NCBI GenBank assembly: GCA_964570205.1
Contig: CAZMXI010000139.1
Coordinates: 1-13,207, forward strand
Direction of reading: 5' to 3'
DNA length: 13,207 nucleotides
DNA from: CAZMXI01 sp964570205
GTDB lineage: Bacteria > Planctomycetota > Phycisphaerae > Tepidisphaerales > Tepidisphaeraceae
Below the pieces are notes generated by a model. It ran no database searches and had not been told where the DNA came from. It saw only the letters and a program-made list of their open reading frames with translations. Within the stretch, counting starts at the first letter, position 1, and each line of letters starts with the position of its first letter. Positions 7,531 to 13,207 of the stretch are shown here, piece by piece. Made by a program: the position numbers and the translations under genes.

Positions 7531-8154
7531 TCATTCCTCGACACAAACACCCGCCATCACGCGATGCCGTCGTAGCCACCTATCAGCCTCGGGGCCTCGC
7601 AGGTACTGCGGTCCCGCCACCACGGCTCCCGCCGGAAAGCCTTGTGCGGTCGCCGTTTCCATCCAGCGCATCACGTGGCCGCAGAATTCGCACCAGCAGG
7701 AGCGGCGCACCACCGGCCGGCCCTCCTGGTATTCGGACTCTTCGTTGGCAATCTGGCTGGGGGCGATCGTGGTTGAACACACGCCGCACTGAGCGCCAAC
7801 CTGGATCGTGGCGACCAGCGCTGCAGCATTGTCGATGCTGCCATCAGAGCACAGCCGCATCAGCGCCAAGTCCCCTCCCTGGGCGAGCAGCTGCCGCTGA
7901 ACATCGATGGCGAAGGCTGCGGCACGATTCGCTTCATCCTCCGCCGACGCCACCGTGCCGAAATGCCGCTGCCAGGCATGCGAGAGCTCATGCAGCAGTG
8001 TTTCATGGCGCTGGCCCAGCGCCAGCGTGCCCGACAGCCACACGGTTCGCGTTTCCCATTCCCATAGGCCGGCACACTCCTCACCGCGCTCGTCCCGCAG
8101 CGGCTCGTCGCTGATTCTGACGCGATATCGGTACGGCCCAACGCGGAAGAACAT
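7531..8154 (-). CDS. ImmA/IrrE-like metallopeptidase with zinc ribbon
   Basis: This 207-residue protein carries HELSHAW (H55, E56, H59), a gluzincin HExxH motif. It is followed by EDEANRAAAFA (about residues 72-82), which resembles the downstream glutamate helix of ImmA/IrrE proteases. A cysteine set follows: C123 and C126, then CWCEFCGH (C153, C155, C158), probably a zinc ribbon. ImmA-type enzymes cleave phage or ICE repressors to trigger induction. The N-terminal part lacks a recognisable helix-turn-helix. The ATG at 8154 has GGAGG four bases upstream, and the preceding GGGATTGGAGG sequence also precedes the gene starting at 7092. It is the first gene of the three-gene minus-strand operon, divergent from the sigma-like gene. 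ImmA-like is a motif-level call; a SprT-like or other HExxH family is possible. Confidence 0.7.
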   Translation of the reverse strand: MFFRVGPYRYRVRISDEPLRDERGEECAGLWEWETRTVWLSGTLALGQRHETLLHELSHAWQRHFGTVASAEDEANRAAAFAIDVQRQLLAQGGDLALMRLCSDGSIDNAAALVATIQVGAQCGVCSTTIAPSQIANEESEYQEGRPVVRRSCWCEFCGHVMRWMETATAQGFPAGAVVAGPQYLRGPEADRWLRRHRVMAGVCVEE

Positions 8155-8388
8155 GGTACCTCCAATCCCGGATTCCCTGATACCCAACATGCGTGTGGCT
8201 AACAGAAAGCTAACACACGAACGGCCGGAATGCAAGTAAGGCAGCTCGCAATCCACAGCTGGGCAGGCGGCGTCGGTTGTTGCGCCGCTGTTGCGCAGCA
8301 GAAGAAGATCCAGCCCGACTTGCCTCGCCCTGGCCGTTTCCGGCGGCTTTTTCGTTGCGCGCTTGTAGCTGTGGGCCTACTCCGGCCC
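8155..8388. promoter_or_regulatory. Divergent control region between metallopeptidase operon and sigma-like gene
   Basis: These 234 bp lie between divergent starts and should hold both promoters. Two motif pairs repeat at 11-bp spacing: GCTAACA (8198 and 8209) and GTTGCGC (8279 and 8290, with a third copy at 8354). One helical turn of spacing suits protein binding on one face of DNA. I see no strong consensus -35/-10 pair. An open frame runs into the plus-strand gene from 8230, but its translation looks like non-coding sequence. Confidence 0.5.
8193..8218. promoter_or_regulatory. Candidate operator: phased GCTAACA direct repeat inside GTGTG/CACAC ends
   Basis: GCTAACA occurs at 8198-8204 and 8209-8215 with GAAA between, an exact 11-bp period. 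The unit is bracketed by GTGTG (8193-8197) and CACAC (8214-8218). It lies 39 bp upstream of the metallopeptidase start, near where a promoter for that operon would be. This fits an operator for a regulator encoded by the same element, such as the winged-helix or ribbon-helix-helix protein. No experimental or family match is claimed. Confidence 0.4.
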
Positions 8389-9009
8389 ATGAATAGATCG
8401 CAACCCACAACATCGGCGTGTGTGAATCGTGATTCGGTCCGCGACATCGTCGCGCAGCCATTCACCGTTGCCCTGATCGGCTTCAAGGCCCGCCAGCTCT
8501 GCCAGCGCACCGACTTCTCCCGGTCGGACTTCGACGAGCTCTGCCAAGGCATGCTGCTGTACCTGGTGCAGAAGGCCCACCTGTTCGACGCCCAGCGCGG
8601 CAACCTGGAGGCCTTTGTCACCCATGCCTTGAAGACCTGGGTGGCGATGGAATTGCGCTACCGCAAGCGCGGCAAGCGGTGCGAAACCTACAAGGCTGTG
8701 TCCCTGGAGGGCACGCCGGTGGAGTGCGAGGGCGATGTGACCTGCCTGGGCGCGGTGCTGCTGGAGGAGGACGGCTACCGCCGCACCCAGGTCCATCCCG
8801 TCTCGCCCACCGAGCAGTTCGAGCTGCGCGAGGCCATCGAGCACGTGATGGGCCGCCTCGACCCCAAGGACCAAGTGCTGGTGGCCCGCGTCGTCGCCAA
8901 CGGGATCACCGCCACGGCCAAGGAGCTGGGTGTGTCCTGGCGGCAGGTCGCCAGTGCCCTGGCCCGCATCCGCGGCGACTTCGAGAAAGCCGGGCTGGGC
9001 GCGAACTAA
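8389..9009 (+). CDS. Sigma-70-like phage transcription regulator
   Basis: This 206-residue protein has two recognisable parts. Residues about 45-95 (FSRSDFDELCQGMLLYLVQKAHLFDAQRG, then FVTHALKTWVAMELRYRKRGKR) match sigma region 2: a DF-containing helix, the F-D-x-x-RG turn, and a helix ending in basic residues. Residues about 145-203 (REAIEHVMGRLDPKDQVLVARVV, then ATAKELGVSWRQVASALARIRGDFEKA) match a region 4 helix-turn-helix. The family is common in phage and prophage early regions. The ATG at 8389 is chosen because protein-like sequence begins there; no clear ribosome site precedes it, so the start is uncertain. It is the first gene of the plus-strand module and may control its expression. 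Confidence 0.75.
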   Translation: MNRSQPTTSACVNRDSVRDIVAQPFTVALIGFKARQLCQRTDFSRSDFDELCQGMLLYLVQKAHLFDAQRGNLEAFVTHALKTWVAMELRYRKRGKRCETYKAVSLEGTPVECEGDVTCLGAVLLEEDGYRRTQVHPVSPTEQFELREAIEHVMGRLDPKDQVLVARVVANGITATAKELGVSWRQVASALARIRGDFEKAGLGAN

Positions 9010-9069
9010 GCCGCGTCAAGCGGGGCGCGATGCCCGGTGCGGCATAGGTAACCAGAGAAGACATGCGAC

Positions 9070-9116
9070 GCATCCCTCGGGGGCCCCGGCGCGGGTGCCG
9101 GGGTCCCCGAGGGTGC
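9070..9116 (+). other. Long GC-rich hairpin upstream of the exonuclease gene
   Basis: Positions 9070-9090 and 9097-9116 form a nearly perfect inverted repeat. The core arms are CCCTCGGGG-G-CCCCGGC and GCCGGGG-T-CCCCGAGGG, with one G-T wobble, one bulged T and a six-base loop. It lies 60 bp after the sigma-like gene and ends 19 bp before the exonuclease start. No T-run follows, so it is not a classical intrinsic terminator. It could limit read-through, process the transcript, or bind a protein. Confidence 0.7.
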
Positions 9117-9135
9117 GGCAAACAGAAGGAACATC

Positions 9136-9945
9136 ATGGAACTGGACATCGATCTGGACATTTTGGAGGCCGAAAGCGCCGCGGAATACCACGGCAAGGC
9201 AGACCGCTTCCTCAGCAGCCACCAGTTGCTGGATTTCATGAAGTGCCCGTGGCTGCACCGCAAGAAGACCATCGGCCTGCTGGGTGACAGCGACTCGGCC
9301 AGCTACCTGATCGGCCGCGCCGCGCATGTCCGCATCCTTGAAGGCCGCGACGCCTATGCCGCCGCCTTCGCGCTGGGTGGGCCGATCAACCCGCAGACCG
9401 GCAAGCCGTACGGCGCGACCACGCAGGCGTTTCGGGCGTGGGCTGACGCCCAGGGCAAGCTGGTGCTCTCCCACGAACAGGTCGAACTGGTGGAGCAGAT
9501 GGCCAGCGGCGTGGCGATGAACAACGAGGCCGTGGACCTCTTGCTCTACGGGCGCTCCGAGGGCGTCGTCCGCGCCGAGTACTGCGGCACGCCGTGCCAG
9601 ATTCGCATCGACTGGCTCCATCCCCATCGCGGCATCGTCGACTTCAAGACCACCGACGATTTGACCTGGTTCGAGGCCGATTCGAAGCGCTACGGCTACC
9701 ACAAGCAGATGGCCTTTTACCAGGCCGTTCTTGCGCAGGCCCTCGACGGCCTGATGGTGCCGGTCCACCTCATCGCCGTCGAGAAGAAGGAGCCTTTCCG
9801 CTGCGGCGTGTGGCGCGTCAGCGACGACGCCTTGGTCATTGCTCGCCAGGAGAACGAGGCGGCGATCCGGCGGCTGTTGGCCTGCCGCCAGCAGGATCAG
9901 TGGCCCACTGGCTACGAGGAGATTCGCATGCTGGACGTGGCGTAA
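9136..9945 (+). CDS. PD-(D/E)XK exonuclease, phage recombination type (RecE/Cas4-like fold)
   Basis: This 269-residue protein belongs to the RecB-like PD-(D/E)XK nucleases found in phage recombination modules. Visible active-site elements are H64 in YLIGRAAHVRILEG, D159 in CQIRIDW, D169 and K171 in GIVDFKTT (the D-x-K core), and Q191 with Y195 in YHKQMAFYQAVL. It should resect double-stranded ends to give single strands for annealing. LLDFMKCPWLHRKK (31-44) near the start is a common opening of this family. It lacks a cysteine cluster of the Cas4 type: only single cysteines are present. The ATG has AGAAGGA five bases upstream. It is followed by the Sak4-like ATPase and DUF669 genes, the usual companions. 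It is not a Cas4: its context is the phage module, not the cas operon. Confidence 0.85.
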   Translation: MELDIDLDILEAESAAEYHGKADRFLSSHQLLDFMKCPWLHRKKTIGLLGDSDSASYLIGRAAHVRILEGRDAYAAAFALGGPINPQTGKPYGATTQAFRAWADAQGKLVLSHEQVELVEQMASGVAMNNEAVDLLLYGRSEGVVRAEYCGTPCQIRIDWLHPHRGIVDFKTTDDLTWFEADSKRYGYHKQMAFYQAVLAQALDGLMVPVHLIAVEKKEPFRCGVWRVSDDALVIARQENEAAIRRLLACRQQDQWPTGYEEIRMLDVA

Positions 9946-10016
9946 CCGAGCACCTCTTTTGCGCCCGCGTCGCTTGTAGGGCGAGCCTGCTGCGACGGCC
10001 GCCTACGGGCGCTTTG

Positions 10017-10091
10017 GGCAGCCCCTGGATGGGTTCCCGGAATCCCCCTGATGGACTACTCCGGATGCGGGTTCGACTCCCGCAGCTGCCA
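10017..10091 (+). other. tRNA-like element: perfect T arm and near-complete acceptor stem, no canonical anticodon arm
   Basis: In the 218-bp gap between the exonuclease and ATPase genes, 10067-10083 forms a perfect T arm (GCGGG-TTCGACT-CCCGC). It is followed by AGCTGCC and an A in the discriminator position. GGCAGCC at 10017-10023 pairs with the 3' strand over six of seven positions, giving a 75-nt unit of tRNA length. A weak D-like stem CTGG/CCGG is possible. The middle does not make a standard 5-bp/7-nt anticodon arm. Instead CCGGA (10037-10041) pairs with TCCGG (10060-10064), and inside it TCC/GGA closes a 7-nt loop. It may be a decayed tRNA, a tRNA-derived insertion scar, or a structured leader. 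The flanks 9946-10016 and 10092-10163 show nothing else clear. Confidence 0.45.
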
Positions 10092-10163
10092 TTATCTGCC
10101 GACGGCTGGCCAGGGCGATGAAACGCGTGACGAACAGGCTGAACTGACCCAGGAGAACAAGGC

Positions 10164-10991
10164 ATGACGATGATGCACAATATCCATCGCGGGCGCAGGC
10201 ACTCACCGCCGCGCCTGCTGGTCTATGGCACCGAGGGCATCGGCAAATCCACCACCGCCGCGGCAGCGCCTGCGCCCATCTTCATCCCCACGGAAGATGG
10301 CCTGGATCAGATCGACTGCGCCAGCTTCCCGCTGGCCCATCGCCTGGCCGATGTCGAGTCGGCGCTGCGCACGCTGATCCAGGAGAAGCACGACTTTGAG
10401 ACCGTCGTGATCGACTCGGCGGACTGGCTGGAGCGCCTGGTGTGGGATGTGCTCTGCGAGCAGTACGGCGTCACCAGCATCGAGAAGGTCGATGGCGGAT
10501 ACGCCCGGGGCTACACCCACGCCCTCACGCACTGGCGGCGGCTCCTGGCCGACCTGAACACCCTCCGCAACCAGGTTGGCATGTGCGTGATCCTCCTGGC
10601 CCACGCCAAGGTCGAGAAGTTCGAGGACCCCGAGCACGCCGCCTACGACCGCTACTCGCCGCGCCTGCACAAGCATGTGACGGCGCTGTTGACCGAGTGG
10701 TCCGACGCGGTGCTGTTTGCCACCCGCAAGATCATTACCAAGACCGAGGAGGGCGGCTTTGGCCGGGACCGCACCATCGCCGCCGGGCTGGGCAGGGACG
10801 GGGGCGAGCGCATCCTCCGCACCGTCGGCAGCCCGGCTTGCGTGGCCAAGAACCGCTTTGGCCTGCCGGCAGAGCTGCCCCTCTCGTGGCCGGCGCTGAT
10901 GGCGGCCCTGACCCAAAGTGCCTCGTCCGCCGGAGCCGGCGCTTCCCCGGCGGGCGCTGAGCAGACCATCAACCCCAGCAAGGAGAACTGA
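10164..10991 (+). CDS. Sak4-like RecA-fold ATPase, phage recombination protein
   Basis: This 275-residue P-loop ATPase has Walker A GTEGIGKST (residues 22-30), a Walker B strand TVVIDSADWLE (80-90), and a third conserved segment MCVILLAHAKVEKFEDPE (140-157) typical of the AAA_24/Sak4 group. These RecA-core proteins promote single-strand annealing in phages and pair with a DUF669 single-strand-binding-like protein, as here. The C-terminal 30 residues are low-complexity (Ala, Ser, Gly). The ATG at 10164 has AGGAG eight bases upstream. The stop is 3 bp before the DUF669 gene, so the two are probably co-translated. The specific recombinase activity is inferred from family and context. Confidence 0.85.
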   Translation: MTMMHNIHRGRRHSPPRLLVYGTEGIGKSTTAAAAPAPIFIPTEDGLDQIDCASFPLAHRLADVESALRTLIQEKHDFETVVIDSADWLERLVWDVLCEQYGVTSIEKVDGGYARGYTHALTHWRRLLADLNTLRNQVGMCVILLAHAKVEKFEDPEHAAYDRYSPRLHKHVTALLTEWSDAVLFATRKIITKTEEGGFGRDRTIAAGLGRDGGERILRTVGSPACVAKNRFGLPAELPLSWPALMAALTQSASSAGAGASPAGAEQTINPSKEN

Positions 10992-10994
10992 CCT

Positions 10995-11459
10995 ATGGCC
11001 CATCTCAACGGATTCAACGCGACCGAAGTCGAGCCGACCAGCAGCTTTGAGCCGCTGCCCGCGGGCAAGTACCTGGCCGCCATCACCGAAAGCGAGATGA
11101 AGCCGACCAAGAACGGCAGCGGCAGCTACTTGCAGCTGACCTTCACGATCCTGGAGGGCGAGTACAAGAACCGGGTCGTCTGGGCGCGGCTGAACCTGAA
11201 CAACTCCAATGCCACGGCGGTGAAGATCGCTCGCAGCGAGCTCTCGGCAATCTGCCGAAGCGTCGGAGTCATGACTCCGAGGGATTCGGTTGAACTCCAC
11301 AACATTCCGCTGGTCATCACCGTCAAGTGCAAGAAGCGCACCGACGTGGATGAGATCTCAAACGAAATCCGGGGCTATGAGCCCAAGAACGCTGCGCCTG
11401 CGGCGGGTCAGCCGCAGCAGGCTCCGGTGACGAGCAACACCCCGCCGTGGAAGCGATGA
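10995..11459 (+). CDS. DUF669 protein, probable phage single-strand DNA-binding partner
   Basis: The product is 154 residues. The opening FEPLPAGKYLAAITESEMKPTKNGSGSYLQLTFTILEGEYKNRVVWARLNL is the hallmark of DUF669. The family is phage-encoded, usually sits beside Sak4-like ATPases, and is thought to bind single-stranded DNA through an OB-like fold. Residues about 129-154 are a disordered Ala/Pro/Gln tail ending PPWKR, comparable in layout to an SSB tail but not acidic. The ATG has AAGGAG nine bases upstream. It lies between the Sak4-like gene and the RusA remnant, and all are co-directional. DNA binding is inferred from the family and context, not from a visible catalytic motif. Confidence 0.85.
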   Translation: MAHLNGFNATEVEPTSSFEPLPAGKYLAAITESEMKPTKNGSGSYLQLTFTILEGEYKNRVVWARLNLNNSNATAVKIARSELSAICRSVGVMTPRDSVELHNIPLVITVKCKKRTDVDEISNEIRGYEPKNAAPAAGQPQQAPVTSNTPPWKR

Positions 11460-11514
11460 ACGTGTGGCCATGCGCGATGCTCCCGAACCCCACATCCGCC
11501 AAGAAGGAGGCCAA

Positions 11515-11775
11515 GTGGTAAAGCTCACGTTGCCCTACCCGCCGTCATTGAATCACTACTGGCGGCAGTTCCGGGGGCGCACCGTGATCAGCCGGGAGGG
11601 CCGGACGTTCCGCACGAACGTCTGCGCCCTCCTGGCCGGGGGGCGGGGCAACGGCCCTCGTAAGCCGCCCGCGGGCGGCCGGATCGCTTTGGCGATGGAT
11701 GCGTTTCCGCCGGACCGGCGGCGGCGAACCGGTCGGTGTCTCGGGCGCGTGCGCAGGAGGGCAGGCCAACTGTGA
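11515..11775 (+). pseudogene. Truncated RusA-like Holliday junction resolvase, missing its active site
   Basis: The 86-residue product opens with VVKLTLPYPPSLNHYWRQF, then GRTVISREGRTFRTNV, and ends its homology at FPPDRRRR. All of this aligns with E. coli RusA (LPWPPSNNRYYR, GRTHVSAEGQAYRDNV, MPDRRRR). In RusA the next residues are DLDN with the catalytic aspartates. Here the frame instead reads TGRCLGRVRRRAGQL and stops. The other two frames also lack DLDN, so a deletion rather than a simple frameshift is likely, with a junction near 11730. RusA proteins are about 120 residues. I chose the GTG at 11515 because GGAGG lies four bases before it and it gives the family N-terminus; an in-frame GTG at 11464 is less likely. 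It overlaps the next gene by GTGA. Confidence 0.75.
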
Positions 11776-12623
11776 ATGACAACATGATCACATGCGGCGA
11801 CTGCGGGACGATCGTCCCGCGCACAGGCCCCACGCAGTTGTACTGCACGGCCTGTTCCGAGAGACGCGACCTGTTGCGGAAACGCCTGTGGGCCAGGACC
11901 CATCGGCCAGGCCCAGGGCAAAGGCGTCGCCACGCGGAGATGGCAGTGCCTCGGACAGCAACTGCGCGTGAGGCCGGGAGAGTAGCCAACGCGACCGCGA
12001 CGGCGGCTTACCAGCAATCCGCTGAGACATCCCCTCTGCTGTGGTCGATCCGCGTGAGCATCCCGTTCAGCTATGCGGCATCGAAGAATGCCATCTACCG
12101 GATGCTTCCCCATGGGCATGTCTTCCTGCGGCGCGAAGCGCGCGCACACCGCGATGCCATCGCATTGCGCGTAAGGCAGTCGCTAGCCGGACGCAGGATC
12201 GCCCACAACAAGGTATGGCTGGACATCCTGGTCCAGAAGCCCAATCACAAAGGCGACGCAGTAAACGTCGTCGATACAGTCTGCGACGCTGTGAAACGCG
12301 CCGTTCCGGTTGACGACCGCTGGTTCTGCATCCGCCGGCTCGATTGGCAGATCGTCAAAGACAACCCGCAACTGATCATTGGCTTGGGTCAGGATTCAGA
12401 CGTGGACTGCCAGGTCTGCTCCTACTGCGGCCAGATCAAACCGTTCAGCGAGTTCGGGCGTCGGCGTCACAGTCATCTGGGCATTGGGCGTGAATGCCGC
12501 GATTGCAGGCGGAGCGGTGACGCACTCGGCAAGCATCATCTTGCTGTCAGTGAGCCGCCAGAGATGCGAGCGGCCGCGGCTCCAGAACCAGCCCGTGCGA
12601 TTACAGGGGGTGGGCCCGCATGA
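11772..12623 (+). CDS. RusA-like nuclease domain flanked by two zinc fingers
   Basis: This 283-residue protein has three parts. Residues 8-28 are a zinc ribbon (CGDC...CTAC). Residues about 90-208 resemble RusA resolvases: GDAVNVVDTVCDAVKRAVPVDD (160-182) parallels DLDNLQKAAFDAL...DD of E. coli RusA. D162, N165, D172 and D181/D182 are kept, but V stands in place of the second catalytic aspartate and D in place of the active-site lysine. Residues 216-245 form a second C4 finger (CSYC...CRDC) of a type common in phage nucleases. The last 35 residues are Ala/Pro-rich. The GTG start overlaps the truncated RusA stop as GTGA, with AGGAGG ten bases or so upstream. It probably supplies the resolvase role lost from the neighbour. 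This is a motif-level inference; the family is not certain. Confidence 0.65.
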   Translation: MNDNMITCGDCGTIVPRTGPTQLYCTACSERRDLLRKRLWARTHRPGPGQRRRHAEMAVPRTATAREAGRVANATATAAYQQSAETSPLLWSIRVSIPFSYAASKNAIYRMLPHGHVFLRREARAHRDAIALRVRQSLAGRRIAHNKVWLDILVQKPNHKGDAVNVVDTVCDAVKRAVPVDDRWFCIRRLDWQIVKDNPQLIIGLGQDSDVDCQVCSYCGQIKPFSEFGRRRHSHLGIGRECRDCRRSGDALGKHHLAVSEPPEMRAAAAPEPARAITGGGPA

Positions 12624-13207
12624 CGCCTAGAACTCCACCGCTGACACTTCGCCCCTATCAATCCGAAGCGGTCGCCGCCGTCTACGACCACCTGCGCTGC
12701 CGGGATGACAATCCCTGTGTGGTGCTGCCGACCGCATGCCATGCTGCTGGGCACCCAATTCTCATGTTCGACGGCACGATCAAGCCCGTCGAGGAGGTGA
12801 TGGTCGGAGAACTGGTCATGGGCCCCGATAGCCAGCCACGGCGCGTCATGCAGCTGTGTCGTGGCGAAGATGACATGTTCCGCATCACGCCCATCAAGGG
12901 CGAGCCGTTCGTGGTCAATGCCAACCACGTCCTGTCGCTGGTCTGCACCAACGAGGGCAAGCGGGAATTCGCCTGTTACCGTCGGGGCGGCGAGATCGAT
13001 AACGTCACCGTCAGGGATTATCTGGCCAAGTCGAAAGCTTGGCGGCATCTGCGCAAGTTGCGGCGCGTGCCGGTGGATTTTGCGGCACGGCATGATCTGC
13101 CCGTTCCACCCTACATCCTCGGCCTGCTCCTGGGCGACGGCTGTCTCGCCGATGACAGCCTCACATTGACGACGGCAGACGAGCCGGTTGCCGATGCGTG
13201 GATTGCC
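12620..13207 (+). CDS. Phage superfamily 2 helicase interrupted by an intein, partial at the window end
   Basis: The open frame starts at an ATG overlapping the previous stop (ATGA) and runs past the window, giving 196 codons. Residues 1-39 are the start of a DEAD/DEAH-like helicase: LRPYQSEAVAAVYDHL is the Q-motif helix, and CVVLPTA is the strand entering the P-loop, where helicases of this type continue as GxGK(S/T). Instead C40 begins an intein. The gene therefore encodes a helicase that needs protein splicing to rebuild its ATP-binding site. In replication modules like this one, such helicases usually remodel or unwind DNA. The remaining intein and the C-terminal extein lie beyond 13207, so the helicase class is uncertain. 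Confidence 0.8.
   Translation, partial: MTPRTPPLTLRPYQSEAVAAVYDHLRCRDDNPCVVLPTACHAAGHPILMFDGTIKPVEEVMVGELVMGPDSQPRRVMQLCRGEDDMFRITPIKGEPFVVNANHVLSLVCTNEGKREFACYRRGGEIDNVTVRDYLAKSKAWRHLRKLRRVPVDFAARHDLPVPPYILGLLLGDGCLADDSLTLTTADEPVADAWIA
12737..13207 (+). mobile_element. Intein with LAGLIDADG homing endonuclease (partial), inserted in a helicase P-loop
   Basis: Residue 40 of the helicase frame is a cysteine that starts a Hint splicing domain. Block A is CHAAGHPILMFDGTIKPVEE, followed by GELVMGPDSQPRRV. Block B is GEPFVVNANHVLSLV with its conserved histidine (residue 103). PYILGLLLGDGCLADDS (residues 164-180) is the first LAGLIDADG helix of a homing endonuclease. Blocks F and G, with the C-terminal asparagine, would lie outside the window. 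The intein thus appears to be a full, potentially mobile type rather than a mini-intein. Confidence 0.85.

Noticed and set aside
9070..9116. Intrinsic terminator after the sigma-like gene
   Set aside because: No T-run follows the stem on the plus strand and no A-run precedes it for the minus strand.
9016..9768. Long minus-strand open frame opposite the exonuclease gene
   Set aside because: The plus strand carries a nuclease with full active-site motifs and a ribosome site; the minus frame has neither.
9136..9945. Exonuclease gene as a Cas4 adaptation protein of the CRISPR locus
   Set aside because: It lacks the cysteine cluster typical of Cas4, lies on the other strand in a phage recombination module, and type I-E systems normally have no Cas4.
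10017..10091. A normal functional tRNA gene
   Set aside because: No standard anticodon stem-loop or conserved D-arm bases can be folded, so I list it only as tRNA-like.
9836..10180. Minus-strand frames across the tRNA-like gap giving peptides such as AGVEPASG
   Set aside because: This kind of peptide is typical of spurious translation antisense to tRNA-type T arms; no ribosome site or family.
10203..11300. Long minus-strand open frame (365 codons) opposite the Sak4-like and DUF669 genes
   Set aside because: It covers two recognisable plus-strand genes and their junction and has no recognisable domain.
11700..11780. A single-base frameshift breaking RusA
   Set aside because: Reading the other two frames past PDRRRR does not recover DLDN or the following helix, so a deletion is the better explanation.

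Overview
This is a GC-rich bacterial window with two halves that run in opposite directions. The left half (1-6447) is a complete minus-strand type I-E CRISPR-Cas locus without cas3. The right half (6679-13207) looks like a phage or integrative-element early region. The host cannot be named from the sequence. Uniformly high GC, Shine-Dalgarno sites before most genes and tightly overlapping genes fit a GC-rich bacterium or its phage.

Left half, in transcription order on the minus strand: cas8e, cse2, cas7e, cas5e, cas6e, cas1, cas2, then a CRISPR array that runs off the window at position 1. The genes are packed into one likely operon with short gaps or overlaps. The outstanding feature is cas5e. 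Its C-terminus carries an in-frame HNH nuclease-like domain with two CxxC zinc pairs. No helicase-nuclease Cas3 is encoded next to the operon or elsewhere in the window. This is the layout of the recently described Cas5-HNH type I-E variant, in which Cascade carries its own nuclease. The array begins only 8 bp after the cas2 stop, leaving no room for a normal leader outside coding sequence.

Middle (6679-8388): three minus-strand genes lie upstream of the cas operon. They encode a small zinc-knuckle protein with a ribbon-helix-helix-like tail, a winged-helix-like protein, and an ImmA/IrrE-like HExxH metallopeptidase with a zinc ribbon. They face a divergent plus-strand gene across a 234-bp region holding helical-phased direct repeats. 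This resembles a prophage or ICE control region.

Right half (8389-13207, plus strand): a sigma-70-like regulator, a strong hairpin, a PD-(D/E)XK exonuclease, a tRNA-like element, a Sak4-like RecA-fold ATPase, a DUF669 protein, a RusA resolvase truncated just before its active site, a larger RusA-like protein flanked by zinc fingers, and a helicase interrupted in its P-loop by a LAGLIDADG-bearing intein that runs off the window. Together these form a phage-type recombination and replication module. The main inference is that a Cas3-less, HNH-armed type I-E system sits beside, and may belong to, a phage or mobile element.
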